From Blattabacterium cuenoti (lineage in GTDB: Bacteria; Bacteroidota; Bacteroidia; Flavobacteriales; Blattabacteriaceae): a DNA stretch of 50,468 nt. The stretch spans positions 588,948 to 639,415 of the forward strand of contig NZ_CP059203.1 of the NCBI RefSeq assembly GCF_014251955.1, read 5' to 3'. Made by a program: the position numbers and the translations under genes. Of the stretch, positions 1 through 10,254 are shown piece after piece (positions within the stretch are counted from its first letter, which is position 1; the number at the start of each line of letters is the position of its first letter). The notes under the pieces were generated by a model. That model searched no databases. It worked only from the letters and a program-made list of their open reading frames with translations, and was not told the DNA's origin.

Positions 1-142
1 TACAAATTATATGTATAAATATAACCGAAAAAAAAGCTATCAGCTTATAATATTTCTTAATCTTTAAGATCATCATTTGAAAATGAATAAACATAAATAA
101 TAAATAAAATCAATCAAAATAAAAAAATGTTATCCCTTTAAC

Positions 143-1423
143 ATGCAAAATATTATTGATGAACTCTCTTGGAGAGGTTTAATTCAAAATAAAGTCCCTG
201 GGGTAGAAGAACAATTAAAAAAACGTACTATTATATATATTGGATTCGATCCAACATCTGATTCTTTACATTTAGGAAGTTTACTCCCCATTATTATATT
301 GATTCATTTTCAGAAAATGGGGCACAAATCCTTAGTATTAATTGGAGGAGCTACAGGTCTTATAGGAGATCCATCTGATAAATATGATCGTAGAATTTTT
401 TTGAGCAAAAAAACTTTACATAAAAATATAGAATCTATAAAAAATCAACTTTGTAAACTCTTAGAATTTCATTCAGAAAAAGCAGAGCTGTTAAATAATT
501 TTAATTGGATGAAAAATATTTCCTTTTTAAAATTTATACGTGATATAGGAAAACACTTTACTATAAATTATATGATATCTAAAGATTCTGTAAAAAAACG
601 TATTCACAATAAAAATGACGGAATTTCTTTCACTGAATTTTCTTATTCTCTCATACAAGGATATGATTTTTTTTATTTAAATCAAAAAAAAAATTGCTTT
701 CTCCAAGTTGGTGGATCAGATCAATGGGGAAACATTATTACTGGAATAGAACTTATTAGAAAAAAAACTGGGAAAAAAGCATATGGAATCACCTTCCCTT
801 TGATAACAAAGTCTAACGGAAAAAAATTTGGAAAAAGTGAAAAAGAAGAAAATATATGGTTGGATAAAAACCGCACTTCTCCATACAAATTCTATCAATT
901 TTGGATAAATGTATCTGATGTTGAAATTGAAAAATTTATTAAAATTTATACTTTTCTTCCTCAAGAAGAAATTCATTCTTTAATTTTAAAACATAGAAAT
1001 AATCCAGAAAAGAGATTTTTACAAAGAAAATTAGCGTATGAAATGACAAAATGGGTTCATGGAAATGAAGCCTATGAAAAAGTGATAAAAATTTCAAATC
1101 TTTTGTTCGAAAAAAAGTATACAAATACTCTATTACAATCTTTAGATGAAAAAACTTTATTTTCTATATATCAAAATATACCGAATATGCTTTTTTCTAA
1201 AAAAAAGTTTGAAAAAGGGATTTATTTATTAGATTTATTAATATTAAGTAAATTTTTTTCTTCTAAAAGTAAAGCTAATCGTGCTTTAAATGCAAATTCA
1301 ATTTATATCAATAAAATCCCCATCAAAAAAAATATATTACTGAATAAAAAAAATATAATAAAAAAAAGATATATATTACTTCAATTTGGAAAAAAAGAAT
1401 TTTTCATTGTAAAACTTAAATAA
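143..1423 (+). CDS. tyrS: Tyrosyl-tRNA synthetase
   Basis: This class I aminoacyl-tRNA synthetase charges tRNA-Tyr with tyrosine in the cytoplasm. The 426-residue protein has the usual bacterial TyrRS length and order. The N-terminal Rossmann domain starts with GFDPTSDSLHLGS near residues 34-46, where HLGS is the HIGH-type ATP motif. A KFGKS form of the KMSKS loop lies near residue 230. A helical anticodon-binding region follows, and the C-terminal 70 residues look like an S4 RNA-binding domain (SKSKANRALNANS). The ATG gives a full N-terminus, with no strong Shine-Dalgarno sequence upstream, as is common in Bacteroidetes. It converges on era with only 13 bases between the stop codons. No defect is visible. 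Confidence 0.96.
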   Translation: MQNIIDELSWRGLIQNKVPGVEEQLKKRTIIYIGFDPTSDSLHLGSLLPIIILIHFQKMGHKSLVLIGGATGLIGDPSDKYDRRIFLSKKTLHKNIESIKNQLCKLLEFHSEKAELLNNFNWMKNISFLKFIRDIGKHFTINYMISKDSVKKRIHNKNDGISFTEFSYSLIQGYDFFYLNQKKNCFLQVGGSDQWGNIITGIELIRKKTGKKAYGITFPLITKSNGKKFGKSEKEENIWLDKNRTSPYKFYQFWINVSDVEIEKFIKIYTFLPQEEIHSLILKHRNNPEKRFLQRKLAYEMTKWVHGNEAYEKVIKISNLLFEKKYTNTLLQSLDEKTLFSIYQNIPNMLFSKKKFEKGIYLLDLLILSKFFSSKSKANRALNANSIYINKIPIKKNILLNKKNIIKKRYILLQFGKKEFFIVKLK

Positions 1424-1436
1424 AAATAAAGTTGAT

Positions 1437-2336
1437 TTAATATCCAAAATTTTTTAATTTTTTATAATTTGATCTCCAATTTTGACATACCTTTACATTT
1501 AATTTTAGATATACTTTTTTCTTAAAAAAATCCTCCATTCTTTTTACAGAAAAATATCCTAATTTTTTTATAGAATTCCCTTGATTTCCAATTATAATCT
1601 TTTTTTGAGAATCACGCTCTACGTATATAGACGAAAATATATCTATAAAAATTTCATTTTCTTGGAATTGTTCTGTAGAGATTTCAACGGAATAAGGAAT
1701 TTCTTTTTTATAGAAAAAAAATATTTTTTCTCTAATAATTTCATTAACAAAAAATCGTTCCGATTTATCACTTAAAATCCCTTTTGGATAGTAAGGAGGA
1801 TGTTCAGATAACAATCCTAAAATTTTATTCATAAGTAAATCTTGGTTCATTTTTTTTAATGCAGATATAGGAAGTATTTCTGAATGAGGAATAAATTCAT
1901 GCCAATCATCTATTGTATCATAGAATAACTTTTCATTTTTTATCCCCATTTTATCTATTTTATTTATTAAAATAATAACAGGAATATTCTTTTTTTGAAT
2001 AGAATTCAATATAAAAGAAAAATATTTTTTTTTGAAAAAATTCAATTTTCCTATTTCTGTTACCAATAAAACGATATCAGCATCTTCTAAAGATTTTTCT
2101 ACGTATTGCATCATCATTCTTTGCATAAAAGAAATTGGGTTTAGAATAATTCCAGGAGTATCAGAAAAAATAATCTGAAAATCAGATTCATCAATAATTC
2201 CTAATATTCTATGACGAGTTGTTTGTGGTTTATTCGTAATAATAGAAATATTTTCTCTTACAAGAGAATTTATTAATGTGGATTTTCCTACATTTGGAAA
2301 TCCTATAATATTAACAAACCCAGATTTATGAATCAC
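1437..2336 (-). CDS. era: GTPase Era
   Basis: Era is an essential GTPase that binds the 3' end of 16S rRNA and checks small-subunit maturation. The 299 residues show the G1 loop GFPNVGKST (about 12-20), the Era-specific switch region NKPQTTRHRI (about 35-44), the G3 motif DTPGI near 60 and the G4 motif NKID near 126. A C-terminal KH RNA-binding domain covers roughly 200-290, including the stretch IIGNQGNSIKKLG. The length is normal for the family. It lies 23 bases downstream of clpB on the same strand, so read-through from clpB is possible. Its 3' end faces tyrS. Confidence 0.95.
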   Translation of the reverse strand: MIHKSGFVNIIGFPNVGKSTLINSLVRENISIITNKPQTTRHRILGIIDESDFQIIFSDTPGIILNPISFMQRMMMQYVEKSLEDADIVLLVTEIGKLNFFKKKYFSFILNSIQKKNIPVIILINKIDKMGIKNEKLFYDTIDDWHEFIPHSEILPISALKKMNQDLLMNKILGLLSEHPPYYPKGILSDKSERFFVNEIIREKIFFFYKKEIPYSVEISTEQFQENEIFIDIFSSIYVERDSQKKIIIGNQGNSIKKLGYFSVKRMEDFFKKKVYLKLNVKVCQNWRSNYKKLKNFGY

Positions 2337-2359
2337 TACACTACTAAATCAATAGTTAA

Positions 2360-5020
2360 TTAATTTGTTGATTCTTGTATTTTATCCTTCACCGTTTCTG
2401 ATTCTGATTGTTGTCTAAATACAATTCCTTTTTCTTTAAAAAAATCTACTACTATTTTAGTATTATTATGTATTCTTCCTTGAAGAATTTTTTTAGAAAG
2501 ATTATTTAAAATATCATGTTGAATCACTCTTTTTAATGGTCTGGCACCAAAATGAGGATCATACCCTTTTTCAGATAAATATTCTATTGCCTCATTTGTC
2601 GTTTCTATATGAATATTTTTATTTAATAATAATAGTCCTAATTTTTTCATTTGTAATTGAACAATTACTTTAATTTCTTTTCTAGAAAGAGGTTTAAATA
2701 AAATTATTTCGTCAATACGATTAATAAACTCTGGTTTTACTATATTTTTTAATAAATCTATCAAAGATTTTTTTATGAATTCCATTTCATTGGAAAAATA
2801 AATTTCTTGATCTTGATCTAGTTGATCTAATTTTTCTTGAACAAGATCCGCACCTATATTGGAAGTCATGATAATAATTGTATTTGTACAATTAACTGTA
2901 CGCCCCTTATTATCTGTCAATCTTCCATCATCTAATACCTGTAAAAGAATATTAAAGATATCTGAATGAGCTTTTTCTATTTCATCTAACAAAATGACAC
3001 TATAAGGACGAAGACGTATAGCTTCTGTAAGTTGTCCACTTTCATCGTAACCAACATATCCAGGTGGAGCTCCAATCAATCTGCTTACTGAATGACTTTC
3101 TTGATATTCACTCATATCTATACGAACCATATTATTTTCATTATCAAAAAGATATTCTGCTAACGTTTTAGCCAATTCTGTTTTTCCTACTCCTGTACTT
3201 CCCATAAAAAGAAAAGATCCTATAGGTTTTTTCTCATCTTGAAGTCCAGCTCTAGAACGTCGTATCGCATTTGCCACCGATTGAATAGCATTCTCTTGAC
3301 CTATAACTCTTTGATGTAATTTTTTTTCTAAAAATAACAATTTTTCTTTTTCACTTTGTAACATCTTAGTAATTGGAATTCCAGTCCATTTAGAAACAAC
3401 TTGAGCGATATCCTCCCTAGATACTTCTTCTTGTATCATTTTTTTTCCATTTTCATTTTGTTTTTTTAATTGTTTTTCAAATAATTTAACCTTTTTTTCT
3501 TCTTCTTTAATTTTACCATATCTTAATTCAGCTACTTTTCCATAATCTCCTAATCTTTCTGCCTGTTCTGCTTCAAACTTAAAATTTTCTATTTTATCCT
3601 TAGATTTTTGTATTCCTTCTACCAAATCTTTTTCACTTTGCCATTGATCTTGTAATTTTTTTCTTTTTTCATTTAATTTAGCTAATTCTTTTTTTAAAGT
3701 CACTAGTTGTTTTTCATCATTTTCTCTTTTTATAGCTTCTATCTGTATTTCCATTTGCATTATTTTTCTGTGCAAAACATCTAGTTCTTCAGGTTTTGAA
3801 TTAATTTCCATTCTTAGTTTCGATGCGGCCTCATCAATAAGATCAATAGCTTTATCAGGTAAAAATCGTTCATTAATATAACGTTTAGACAATTCTACAG
3901 CAGCAATAATTGATTCATCTTTAATTCTTACTTTATGATGACTTTCATATTTTTCTTTAATTCCACGTAATATAGAGATGGCATCTGTCACAGATGGTTC
4001 ATCAACATAGACTTGTTGAAATCTTCTTTCCAAAGCTTTATCCGATCTAAAATATTTCTGATATTCATTTAAAGTAGTTGCTCCTATAGCACGAAGTTCC
4101 CCTCTTGCTAATGCCGGTTTAAAAATATTTGCAGCATCTATAGAACCTTCTCCTCCTCCTGCATTGACTAAAGTATGTATTTCATCTATGAATAAAATGA
4201 CATCTCCATTTGAAGAAGTAACTTCTTTTATAACTCCTTTAAGACGTTCTTCAAATTCTCCTTTATATTTAGCTCCTGCAATAAGAGATGCCATCTCTAA
4301 AGAATAAACTTGTTTGTTTTTTAAATTCTCTGGAATATCTCCATTAATAATACGATGAGCTAATCCTTCAGCAATAGCTGTTTTTCCAACTCCAGGTTCT
4401 CCAATTAAAATTGGATTATTTTTTGTTCTTCTCGATAATATTTGTAAAACTCTACGTATTTCTTCATCACGTCCAATAACAGGATCTAATTTTCCTTTAT
4501 TTGCCCAATCATTAAGATTTTTTGCATATTTTTCTAAAAAATTATAAGTATTTTCTGCAGTTTGATAGATTACATTTCCACTTTTTTTTCTTATATTTTC
4601 TATGATTTTTTTAATATCATTTTCCGTAATTCCTTGATTTTTTAATACTTGAGAAGTAGAATCGGAACTCATAAAAATAGCGTAAAAAAGATGTTCAATT
4701 GAAATAAATTTATCTTTCAAACTATTAGCATAAATTTCTGCTCTATTTAACATTTGTACGACATGATTACTTAAATGTTGAGTAATTATCCGACTCAATA
4801 CTTTAGGATAAGTAGAGATAATACGATCTACTCCTATCATTATTATTTTATGATTTATATTTAATTTTTCTAAAAAAAAAGGAATAATATTCTCCTCTAT
4901 CTCTAATAAAGATTTTAAAATATGTGCATTTTCAATAGATTGTTGATGATTTTTTAACGCAATTTGTTGCGCTTCTTGTATAACTTCTTGAGATTTTATA
5001 GTAAACTTATTAGAATTCAT
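2360..5020 (-). CDS. clpB: ATP-dependent disaggregase ClpB
   Basis: ClpB is a hexameric AAA+ chaperone that works with DnaK to pull apart aggregated proteins. The 886 residues carry the full layout: an N-terminal Clp_N domain (1-150), a first AAA+ module with Walker A GEPGVGKT near 208, a charged coiled-coil middle domain around 410-540 (this separates ClpB from ClpA/ClpC), and a second AAA+ module with Walker A GSTGVGKT near 607 and sensor/C-terminal ClpB_D2 motifs such as GARPLKR. Reduced symbiont genomes often keep protein-folding genes, and this one shows no truncation. It is divergent from prfB across a spacer of about 260 bases that should hold both promoters. Confidence 0.96.
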   Translation of the reverse strand: MNSNKFTIKSQEVIQEAQQIALKNHQQSIENAHILKSLLEIEENIIPFFLEKLNINHKIIMIGVDRIISTYPKVLSRIITQHLSNHVVQMLNRAEIYANSLKDKFISIEHLFYAIFMSSDSTSQVLKNQGITENDIKKIIENIRKKSGNVIYQTAENTYNFLEKYAKNLNDWANKGKLDPVIGRDEEIRRVLQILSRRTKNNPILIGEPGVGKTAIAEGLAHRIINGDIPENLKNKQVYSLEMASLIAGAKYKGEFEERLKGVIKEVTSSNGDVILFIDEIHTLVNAGGGEGSIDAANIFKPALARGELRAIGATTLNEYQKYFRSDKALERRFQQVYVDEPSVTDAISILRGIKEKYESHHKVRIKDESIIAAVELSKRYINERFLPDKAIDLIDEAASKLRMEINSKPEELDVLHRKIMQMEIQIEAIKRENDEKQLVTLKKELAKLNEKRKKLQDQWQSEKDLVEGIQKSKDKIENFKFEAEQAERLGDYGKVAELRYGKIKEEEKKVKLFEKQLKKQNENGKKMIQEEVSREDIAQVVSKWTGIPITKMLQSEKEKLLFLEKKLHQRVIGQENAIQSVANAIRRSRAGLQDEKKPIGSFLFMGSTGVGKTELAKTLAEYLFDNENNMVRIDMSEYQESHSVSRLIGAPPGYVGYDESGQLTEAIRLRPYSVILLDEIEKAHSDIFNILLQVLDDGRLTDNKGRTVNCTNTIIIMTSNIGADLVQEKLDQLDQDQEIYFSNEMEFIKKSLIDLLKNIVKPEFINRIDEIILFKPLSRKEIKVIVQLQMKKLGLLLLNKNIHIETTNEAIEYLSEKGYDPHFGARPLKRVIQHDILNNLSKKILQGRIHNNTKIVVDFFKEKGIVFRQQSESETVKDKIQESTN

Positions 5021-5204
5021 AAAAAATGAAATTTTTTTTAGGACAAAGTAGTTATCTAGTCTTTATTCTTTTTTATTTAGAATCTTTTTCTTAAGAAGTT
5101 CCATATTTTTTTTATTATTGTGCAGAATAATCATAATATTAGTATGAATAATAATTTATTTTTTATTTATCAAAATTCATAATTTTTATTTTCAAAATGT
5201 ATTT

Positions 5205-5234
5205 TTGACAATCATTATAGCATCAATTTATAAA
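5205..5234 (+). promoter_or_regulatory. Possible promoter for prfB
   Basis: A TTGACA hexamer at 5205-5210 is followed, after 17 to 18 bases, by TTATAA or TATAAA at 5228-5234. It sits about 50 bases upstream of the prfB ATG in the divergent clpB/prfB spacer. The match is to the general sigma-70 pattern, not to the Bacteroidetes TAnnTTTG element. In such A+T-rich DNA a chance match is quite possible. Confidence 0.3.
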
Positions 5235-5283
5235 TTATAAAAATCATTTTTATGATAAATTCGTGTTTTTATTTATTATTATG

Positions 5284-6399
5284 ATGATAAAAAAAGAAGA
5301 AATACAATCTCTTTCAGAAAGAATCAATAGAATTCATGATGTTCTTAACATTAAAGAAATGAAAATATTTCTTGATAAAGAACAAAAAAAATTTTTTGAT
5401 CCTAATTTTTGGAAGAATTATAAAAAATATCAAATTTTCATAAAACGTTTACATGCTATGAAAACATGTATGAAAGATTTTTTTGAATTAAAAAACGCTA
5501 TGGAAGAATTAGAAATTCTTTTTTCTTTTTCTAAAGAAGAAAATATTGAAAAAGAACTTCATATTCAATTTAATAAAACTAAAAAATTACTATCAAATAT
5601 AGAATTAAAAAATCTTTTTTCTAAAGAAGAAGATATTTTAAACGCAGTATTACAAATTTCTTCTGGAGCAGGAGGGACTGAAAGTTGTGATTGGACATCT
5701 ATGTTAATGAGAATGTATATCATGTGGGCAGAAAAAAATAAATATTTTATTAAAAAAATTCATCATCTTCCTGGAGATGTTACAGGAATTAAATCCGTAA
5801 CTTTAGAACTTGATGGATTATATGCTTTTGGATCTCTTAAAGGAGAAAATGGGGTTCATAGATTGATACGAATCTCTCCATTTGATAATAACTCAAAACG
5901 CCATACTTCTTTTTCTTCTGTTTATGTTTATCCTTTAGTTGATAAAGATATAGATATTGAGATCAACCCTTCGGATATACAATGGGAAACTTTTCGTTCT
6001 GGAGGAGCAGGAGGACAAAATGTTAATAAAGTAGAAACAGGAGTTAGATTACGTCATATTCAAACAGGGATTACTATAGAAAATACAGAATATCGTTCAC
6101 AAATACAAAATAGACAAAAAGCTTTACAGCTTTTAAAATCTAGATTATTTGAAATAGAAATCGTTAAAAAAAATGAAAAAAAAAACAAAATAGAATCTGA
6201 AAAAAAAAAAATAGAATGGGGATCTCAAATACGAAATTATATCATGCACCCTTACAAATTGGTAAAAGATTTACGAACAGGTTATGAAACAACCCAAATT
6301 TATTCTGTAATGAATGGAGAAATAGATATTTTTTTAAAAAAATTTTTGGTATACAATAAAAAAATAGAAGAAAAAGAAAACGAAAGAAAAAAACTTTAA
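5284..6399 (+). CDS. prfB: Peptide chain release factor 2, single frame
   Basis: RF2 ends translation at UAA and UGA by triggering peptidyl-tRNA hydrolysis. The stop-recognition tripeptide SPF (in RISPFDNNS, near residue 197) identifies RF2 rather than RF1, and the catalytic GGQ lies in GGAGGQNVNK near 242. I chose the ATG at 5284 because the N-terminus MIKKEEIQ matches the family; the ATG at 5281 and a GTG at 5263 are also in frame. Many bacteria carry an in-frame UGA and a programmed +1 shift near codon 25. Here the equivalent site (codons 20-23, Val-Leu-Asn-Ile at 5341-5352) reads straight through as CTT AAC, so the autoregulatory frameshift is gone. Confidence 0.95.
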   Translation: MIKKEEIQSLSERINRIHDVLNIKEMKIFLDKEQKKFFDPNFWKNYKKYQIFIKRLHAMKTCMKDFFELKNAMEELEILFSFSKEENIEKELHIQFNKTKKLLSNIELKNLFSKEEDILNAVLQISSGAGGTESCDWTSMLMRMYIMWAEKNKYFIKKIHHLPGDVTGIKSVTLELDGLYAFGSLKGENGVHRLIRISPFDNNSKRHTSFSSVYVYPLVDKDIDIEINPSDIQWETFRSGGAGGQNVNKVETGVRLRHIQTGITIENTEYRSQIQNRQKALQLLKSRLFEIEIVKKNEKKNKIESEKKKIEWGSQIRNYIMHPYKLVKDLRTGYETTQIYSVMNGEIDIFLKKFLVYNKKIEEKENERKKL

Positions 6400-6464
6400 A
6401 TTTTTTTTTATTATTATTATTTAGAACATTACATTAAACATTAATTCTTCTATTTTTTCAATCG

Positions 6465-7865
6465 ATGAAAATTCGTTACGCGGATCTTATAGATCAAACT
6501 TTTGATTTTCCTACAGAGGAATTTACTATTAAAAATAATTTATTAGAATTTCATGGAATTCCATTAATGGATCTTATTCAAAAATATGGAACTCCATTAA
6601 AATTTACTTATTTGCCAAAAATATCTCAAAATATACAAAAGGCTAGAAAATGGTTTGAGAAAGCTATTCATTCTAATCAATATAATAACAAATATACTTA
6701 TTGTTATTGTACAAAAAGTTCTCATTTTTCTTTTATCTTAGAAGAAGTATTGAAAAATAATACTATTAGTAGTATTGAAACTTCATATGCTTATGATATA
6801 GAAATCGTTAAAAATCTTTATCAAAGAGGAAAAACAAATAAAAATATTGAAGTGATTTGCAACGGATTTAAAACTCATAACTATATAGAAAATATATCAG
6901 AATTGATTAATAACGGTTTTTATAATACTATTCCCATATTAGACAACTCTGATGAATTAGAGAAATTCAGTTTATTTATCCATAATTATCCATTTAAATT
7001 AGGAATAAGAATTGCTTCCGAAGAAGAACCTAAATTTGAATTTTATACTTCTCGTCTAGGAATTGGATATAAAGATATCATTTTTTTTTACTTAAAAAAA
7101 ATAAAAGATAATCCTAAAGTAAAACTAAAAATGTTACATTTTTTCATCAATACGGGGATTAAAGATACGGCTTATTATTGGAATGAACTCTTTAAATGTT
7201 TGCATATTTATGCTAGACTAAAGAAAATAGCTCCTGAATTAGATATTCTAAATATAGGGGGAGGTTTTCCTATTAAAACATCTATGTCTTTCAAATATGA
7301 TTACGAATATATGACTAATGAAATTATTTATCAAATAAAAAAATTTTGTCAAGAAGAAAATATCTTAGAACCACATATATATACAGAATTTGGTGCCTAT
7401 ACAGTAGGAGAAAGTGGAGGAATTTTATATAAAATTCTTAATCAAAAACGTCAAAATGACAGAGAAAAATGGAACATGATAGATAGTTCATTTATGACTA
7501 CTCTTCCTGATACTTGGGCTATAAGTAGTAGATTTATCATGATGGCTATCAATCGTTGGAATGATTCATATGAAAGAGTTTTTTTAGGAGGATTAACATG
7601 TGATAGTGAGGATTATTATAACTCAGAACAACATATGAACGCCATTTATCTTCCTTGTTTTCGTGAAAACATTCCACTTTATATTGGTTTTTTTAATACT
7701 GGAGCATATCAAGATACAATTAGTGGATATGGAGGGGTTCATCATTGTTTAATACCTCAACCTGTTCATATTTTAATCGATCATGATGATAAAAAAAACT
7801 TTGTATACAGAATATTTCGTCACTCACAAAATTCTGAAGAGATTTTAAAAATATTAGGTTATTAA
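6465..7865 (+). CDS. speA: Biosynthetic arginine decarboxylase (short Bacteroidetes type)
   Basis: This enzyme likely converts arginine to agmatine and CO2 with pyridoxal phosphate. The 466-residue protein has the fold III (alanine racemase-like) decarboxylase pattern. A lysine in the segment YCYCTKSSH near residue 83 fits the PLP Schiff base. NIGGGFP near 264 fits the phosphate-binding glycine loop. TCDSEDYY near 379 fits the CDS-type catalytic loop shared by arginine, ornithine and diaminopimelate decarboxylases. It is much shorter than the E. coli SpeA of about 630 residues but matches the form I know from Flavobacteriia. Linkage to a ureohydrolase gene 13 bases downstream supports the arginine-agmatine-putrescine reading. 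Diaminopimelate decarboxylase is the main alternative, less likely given the neighbour. Confidence 0.85.
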   Translation: MKIRYADLIDQTFDFPTEEFTIKNNLLEFHGIPLMDLIQKYGTPLKFTYLPKISQNIQKARKWFEKAIHSNQYNNKYTYCYCTKSSHFSFILEEVLKNNTISSIETSYAYDIEIVKNLYQRGKTNKNIEVICNGFKTHNYIENISELINNGFYNTIPILDNSDELEKFSLFIHNYPFKLGIRIASEEEPKFEFYTSRLGIGYKDIIFFYLKKIKDNPKVKLKMLHFFINTGIKDTAYYWNELFKCLHIYARLKKIAPELDILNIGGGFPIKTSMSFKYDYEYMTNEIIYQIKKFCQEENILEPHIYTEFGAYTVGESGGILYKILNQKRQNDREKWNMIDSSFMTTLPDTWAISSRFIMMAINRWNDSYERVFLGGLTCDSEDYYNSEQHMNAIYLPCFRENIPLYIGFFNTGAYQDTISGYGGVHHCLIPQPVHILIDHDDKKNFVYRIFRHSQNSEEILKILGY

Positions 7866-7878
7866 AAAAAGGTTCAAG

Positions 7879-8745
7879 ATGAAGGAAAAAAAAACTTTTG
7901 CAGGAATTCCTAAAAAATACGCCTCACTTGAAAAATCTAAAATTGTCCTTATTCCTGTTCCATATGATTATACAGGAACATGGAAAAAAGGATCTAAAAA
8001 AGGTCCAAAAGCTTTCTTATCTGCAGCAGAACATATGGAATTATACGATATTGAAACTAATTCCGAAGTATACAAAAGAGGAATTTTTCTTGTTCCACCT
8101 ATTGTAAATCCTTCAATTTCTTCCAAAAAAATGATAAAAAAAGTATACGAAATAACAAAAAAATACCTTTTAAAAAACAAATTTGTCACTCTCGTAGGAG
8201 GAGAACATTCTATTTCAATAGGGAGTATTCGAGCGTTTGGAGAAACATATACTGATATGAGTATTCTTCATATGGATGCACATACGGATTTACGTCCTAT
8301 ATATAATGGAGATCCTTATAATCACGCTTGTTCTATGCATGAAGCATCCAAAAAATATCCTGTTATACAAATTGGAATTCGCAGTATGGATATACTAGAA
8401 AAACAATATATACAAAACGAAAATGTATTTTATATTCATGATCTTTATCAAGATGATTTATGGATGAAAAAAGCCATTCAAAAATTATCTAACAATGTAT
8501 TTATAAGTATAGATATAGATGTTTTTGATCCAAGTATAGCCCCTTCTACAGGAACACCAGAACCAGGTGGAATGTCTTGGTACAAAACTTTAAATTTTTT
8601 AAAAATGGTATTTGAAAATAAGAAAGTTATAGGGTTTGATCTTGTAGAACTATTGCCAAACGAAAAAGAATCTTCTACAGATTTTTTAGTAGTTAAACTC
8701 TATTACAAATTATTGTCATACAAATATGAATTAATTACAACATAA
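7879..8745 (+). CDS. speB: Ureohydrolase, probable agmatinase
   Basis: This is a binuclear manganese ureohydrolase of the arginase/agmatinase family, releasing urea from agmatine (to give putrescine) or from arginine. All metal-ligand motifs are present in 288 residues: GGEHS near 107, HMDAHTDLR near 131-139, and SIDIDVFDPSIAPSTGTPEP near 208-227, the last including the two metal aspartates. Sequence motifs alone do not separate agmatinase from arginase. The tight linkage to speA (13 bases) favours agmatinase, and the pair looks like one transcription unit. In a symbiont with urease, either activity would feed urea into ammonia recycling. Urease genes are not in this window. Confidence 0.87.
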   Translation: MKEKKTFAGIPKKYASLEKSKIVLIPVPYDYTGTWKKGSKKGPKAFLSAAEHMELYDIETNSEVYKRGIFLVPPIVNPSISSKKMIKKVYEITKKYLLKNKFVTLVGGEHSISIGSIRAFGETYTDMSILHMDAHTDLRPIYNGDPYNHACSMHEASKKYPVIQIGIRSMDILEKQYIQNENVFYIHDLYQDDLWMKKAIQKLSNNVFISIDIDVFDPSIAPSTGTPEPGGMSWYKTLNFLKMVFENKKVIGFDLVELLPNEKESSTDFLVVKLYYKLLSYKYELITT

Positions 8746-8761
8746 TTAATTATTTTTGATA

Positions 8762-9478
8762 ATGAATCAAAATCAAAAAATCATAGTCGCTATAGATGGA
8801 TATTCTTCTTCTGGAAAAAGTACTCTTGCTCAAGAAATATCTAAAAAATTAAAATACATTTATATAGATACTGGAGCAATGTATAGAAGTATCGCTTTAC
8901 TAGCGATTCAAAAAAATGTTTTCAATAGCGATTTGTGGAATATCACTAATTTTATTCCTTTTTTAAGGAATATTGATTTTCAATTTCAATGGAATAAAAC
9001 ATTAAATAAAACAGATTTTTTTTTAAAGAAAAAAAATGTTCAAGATGAAATTCGTTCAAAAGAAGTCACCAATAAAGTAAGTTTAATAGCTAGAATCCCA
9101 GAAATTCGTGATATATTAACAATGAAACAGAGAAATTTTGTAAATAATATTCATAATAAAGGGATTATTATAGATGGAAGAGATATAGGAAATATTATTT
9201 TTCCTCAATCAAAATTAAAAATTTTTATGACAGGATCTATAGAAACTCGTTCTTATAGAAGATATCAAGAAATTCAAAAAAAAGGAGAATTAGATTCTTA
9301 TGAAGAAATAAAAAAAAATATTCTCTATAGAGATATGATAGACATTTCTCGTCAAATTTCTCCACTTAAGAAACCTATTGATTCCATAGAAATCGATAAT
9401 ACATCTCTAAATCCTGAAAAGCAATTAACGCGTGTCCTTCAATTGATAGAAGAAAATATTTCTTCTAAAAAAAAGTAA
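8762..9478 (+). CDS. cmk: Cytidylate kinase
   Basis: Cmk phosphorylates CMP and dCMP and so supplies pyrimidine nucleotides for RNA and DNA. The 238-residue product has the P-loop GYSSSGKST near residues 12-20, the nucleotide-binding segment DTGAMYRSIALLA just after it, and the DGRDIGNIIFP motif in the middle, all diagnostic for the CMP kinase family. I chose the ATG at 8762 because MNQNQKIIVAIDG leads directly into the first beta strand; a TTG at 8756 is also in frame. It follows speB by 16 bases, so it probably belongs to the same transcript. Confidence 0.94.
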   Translation: MNQNQKIIVAIDGYSSSGKSTLAQEISKKLKYIYIDTGAMYRSIALLAIQKNVFNSDLWNITNFIPFLRNIDFQFQWNKTLNKTDFFLKKKNVQDEIRSKEVTNKVSLIARIPEIRDILTMKQRNFVNNIHNKGIIIDGRDIGNIIFPQSKLKIFMTGSIETRSYRRYQEIQKKGELDSYEEIKKNILYRDMIDISRQISPLKKPIDSIEIDNTSLNPEKQLTRVLQLIEENISSKKK

Positions 9479-9510
9479 ATAGGAGGTGGTAAAAATAAAA
9501 GAAATCATAT

Positions 9511-10248
9511 ATGAAACTTTTAAACGGAAAAATAGCAATAGTAACAGGAGGGTCAGGAGATATTGGAAAATCTATTGTGAAAACATTTGTAAAACATGGA
9601 GCTTATGTTATTTTTACATTTTTTTTTTCAAAAAATAATGCTAAAAAATTATCTAATGAATTGGGGAATTCGGTAGAAGCGCATAAAATAGATCTTACAG
9701 ATTTTAATTCTTCACAAAATTTCGTAAAAAAAGTTATGGAAAAATTTGGAGGTATAGATATATTAGTCAACAATGCTGGAATCATAAAAGATAATTTATT
9801 ACTTAGAATGTCTGAAAAGGATTGGGATCAGGTTATCAGAACTAATATTTATTCTATTTTTTATCTCACAAAATATGTCATTAGCTCTTCTATGATAAAA
9901 CAAAAAAATGGAAGCATTATTAATATGAGCTCTGTTATAGGAGTCACAGGAAATTCTGGACAATCTAACTATGCTGCATCTAAAGCGGGAATTATTGGAT
10001 TTACTAAATCAATTGCTAAAGAATTAGGTAAAAAAAATATTCGTTGTAACGTCATAGCTCCTGGATATATTGAGACAAGAATGAATTCTCATTTTCAATC
10101 AAAAATAAAGGAAAATTGGATTAAAAATATTCCGTTAAAAAGACCTGGAATTCCTCAAGATGTAGCCAACTGTAGCCTATTTCTTGCGTCCGATCTTTCT
10201 AATTATATTACTGGAGAAGTATTAAATGTCAACGGAGGATTAATTTGA
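9511..10248 (+). CDS. fabG: 3-oxoacyl-[acyl-carrier-protein] reductase
   Basis: FabG reduces 3-ketoacyl-ACP with NADPH in each round of fatty-acid elongation. This 245-residue short-chain dehydrogenase shows the TGGSGDIG cofactor loop (about 12-19), the NNAG motif near 90, and the catalytic Ser-Tyr-Lys set in NMSS...YAASK (about 140, 154 and 158). The C-terminal part includes APGYIETRM and ends with TGEVLNVNGG, as in true FabG proteins. An AGGAGG at 9481-9486 lies 24 bases before the ATG, too far for normal Shine-Dalgarno use. It sits between cmk and menD on the same strand. Confidence 0.94.
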   Translation: MKLLNGKIAIVTGGSGDIGKSIVKTFVKHGAYVIFTFFFSKNNAKKLSNELGNSVEAHKIDLTDFNSSQNFVKKVMEKFGGIDILVNNAGIIKDNLLLRMSEKDWDQVIRTNIYSIFYLTKYVISSSMIKQKNGSIINMSSVIGVTGNSGQSNYAASKAGIIGFTKSIAKELGKKNIRCNVIAPGYIETRMNSHFQSKIKENWIKNIPLKRPGIPQDVANCSLFLASDLSNYITGEVLNVNGGLI

Positions 10249-10254
10249 ATCATT

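Noticed and set aside
27-48. Terminator formed by AAGCT-ATC-AGCTT with a T8 run on the minus strand
   Set aside because: The stem is only 5 bp of mixed bases, and no minus-strand gene ends here within the window (tyrS is on the plus strand). It is likely chance.
716-1124. Minus-strand frames inside tyrS
   Set aside because: They are Phe-rich shadows of an A-rich coding strand with no family features. The same applies to other antisense frames, for example inside secA, lpxC-fabZ, sucD, sufS and aconitase.
9481-9490. AGGAGGTGG as ribosome binding site of fabG
   Set aside because: It lies 24 bases from the ATG, too far for normal use, and genes of this lineage rarely rely on a Shine-Dalgarno sequence.
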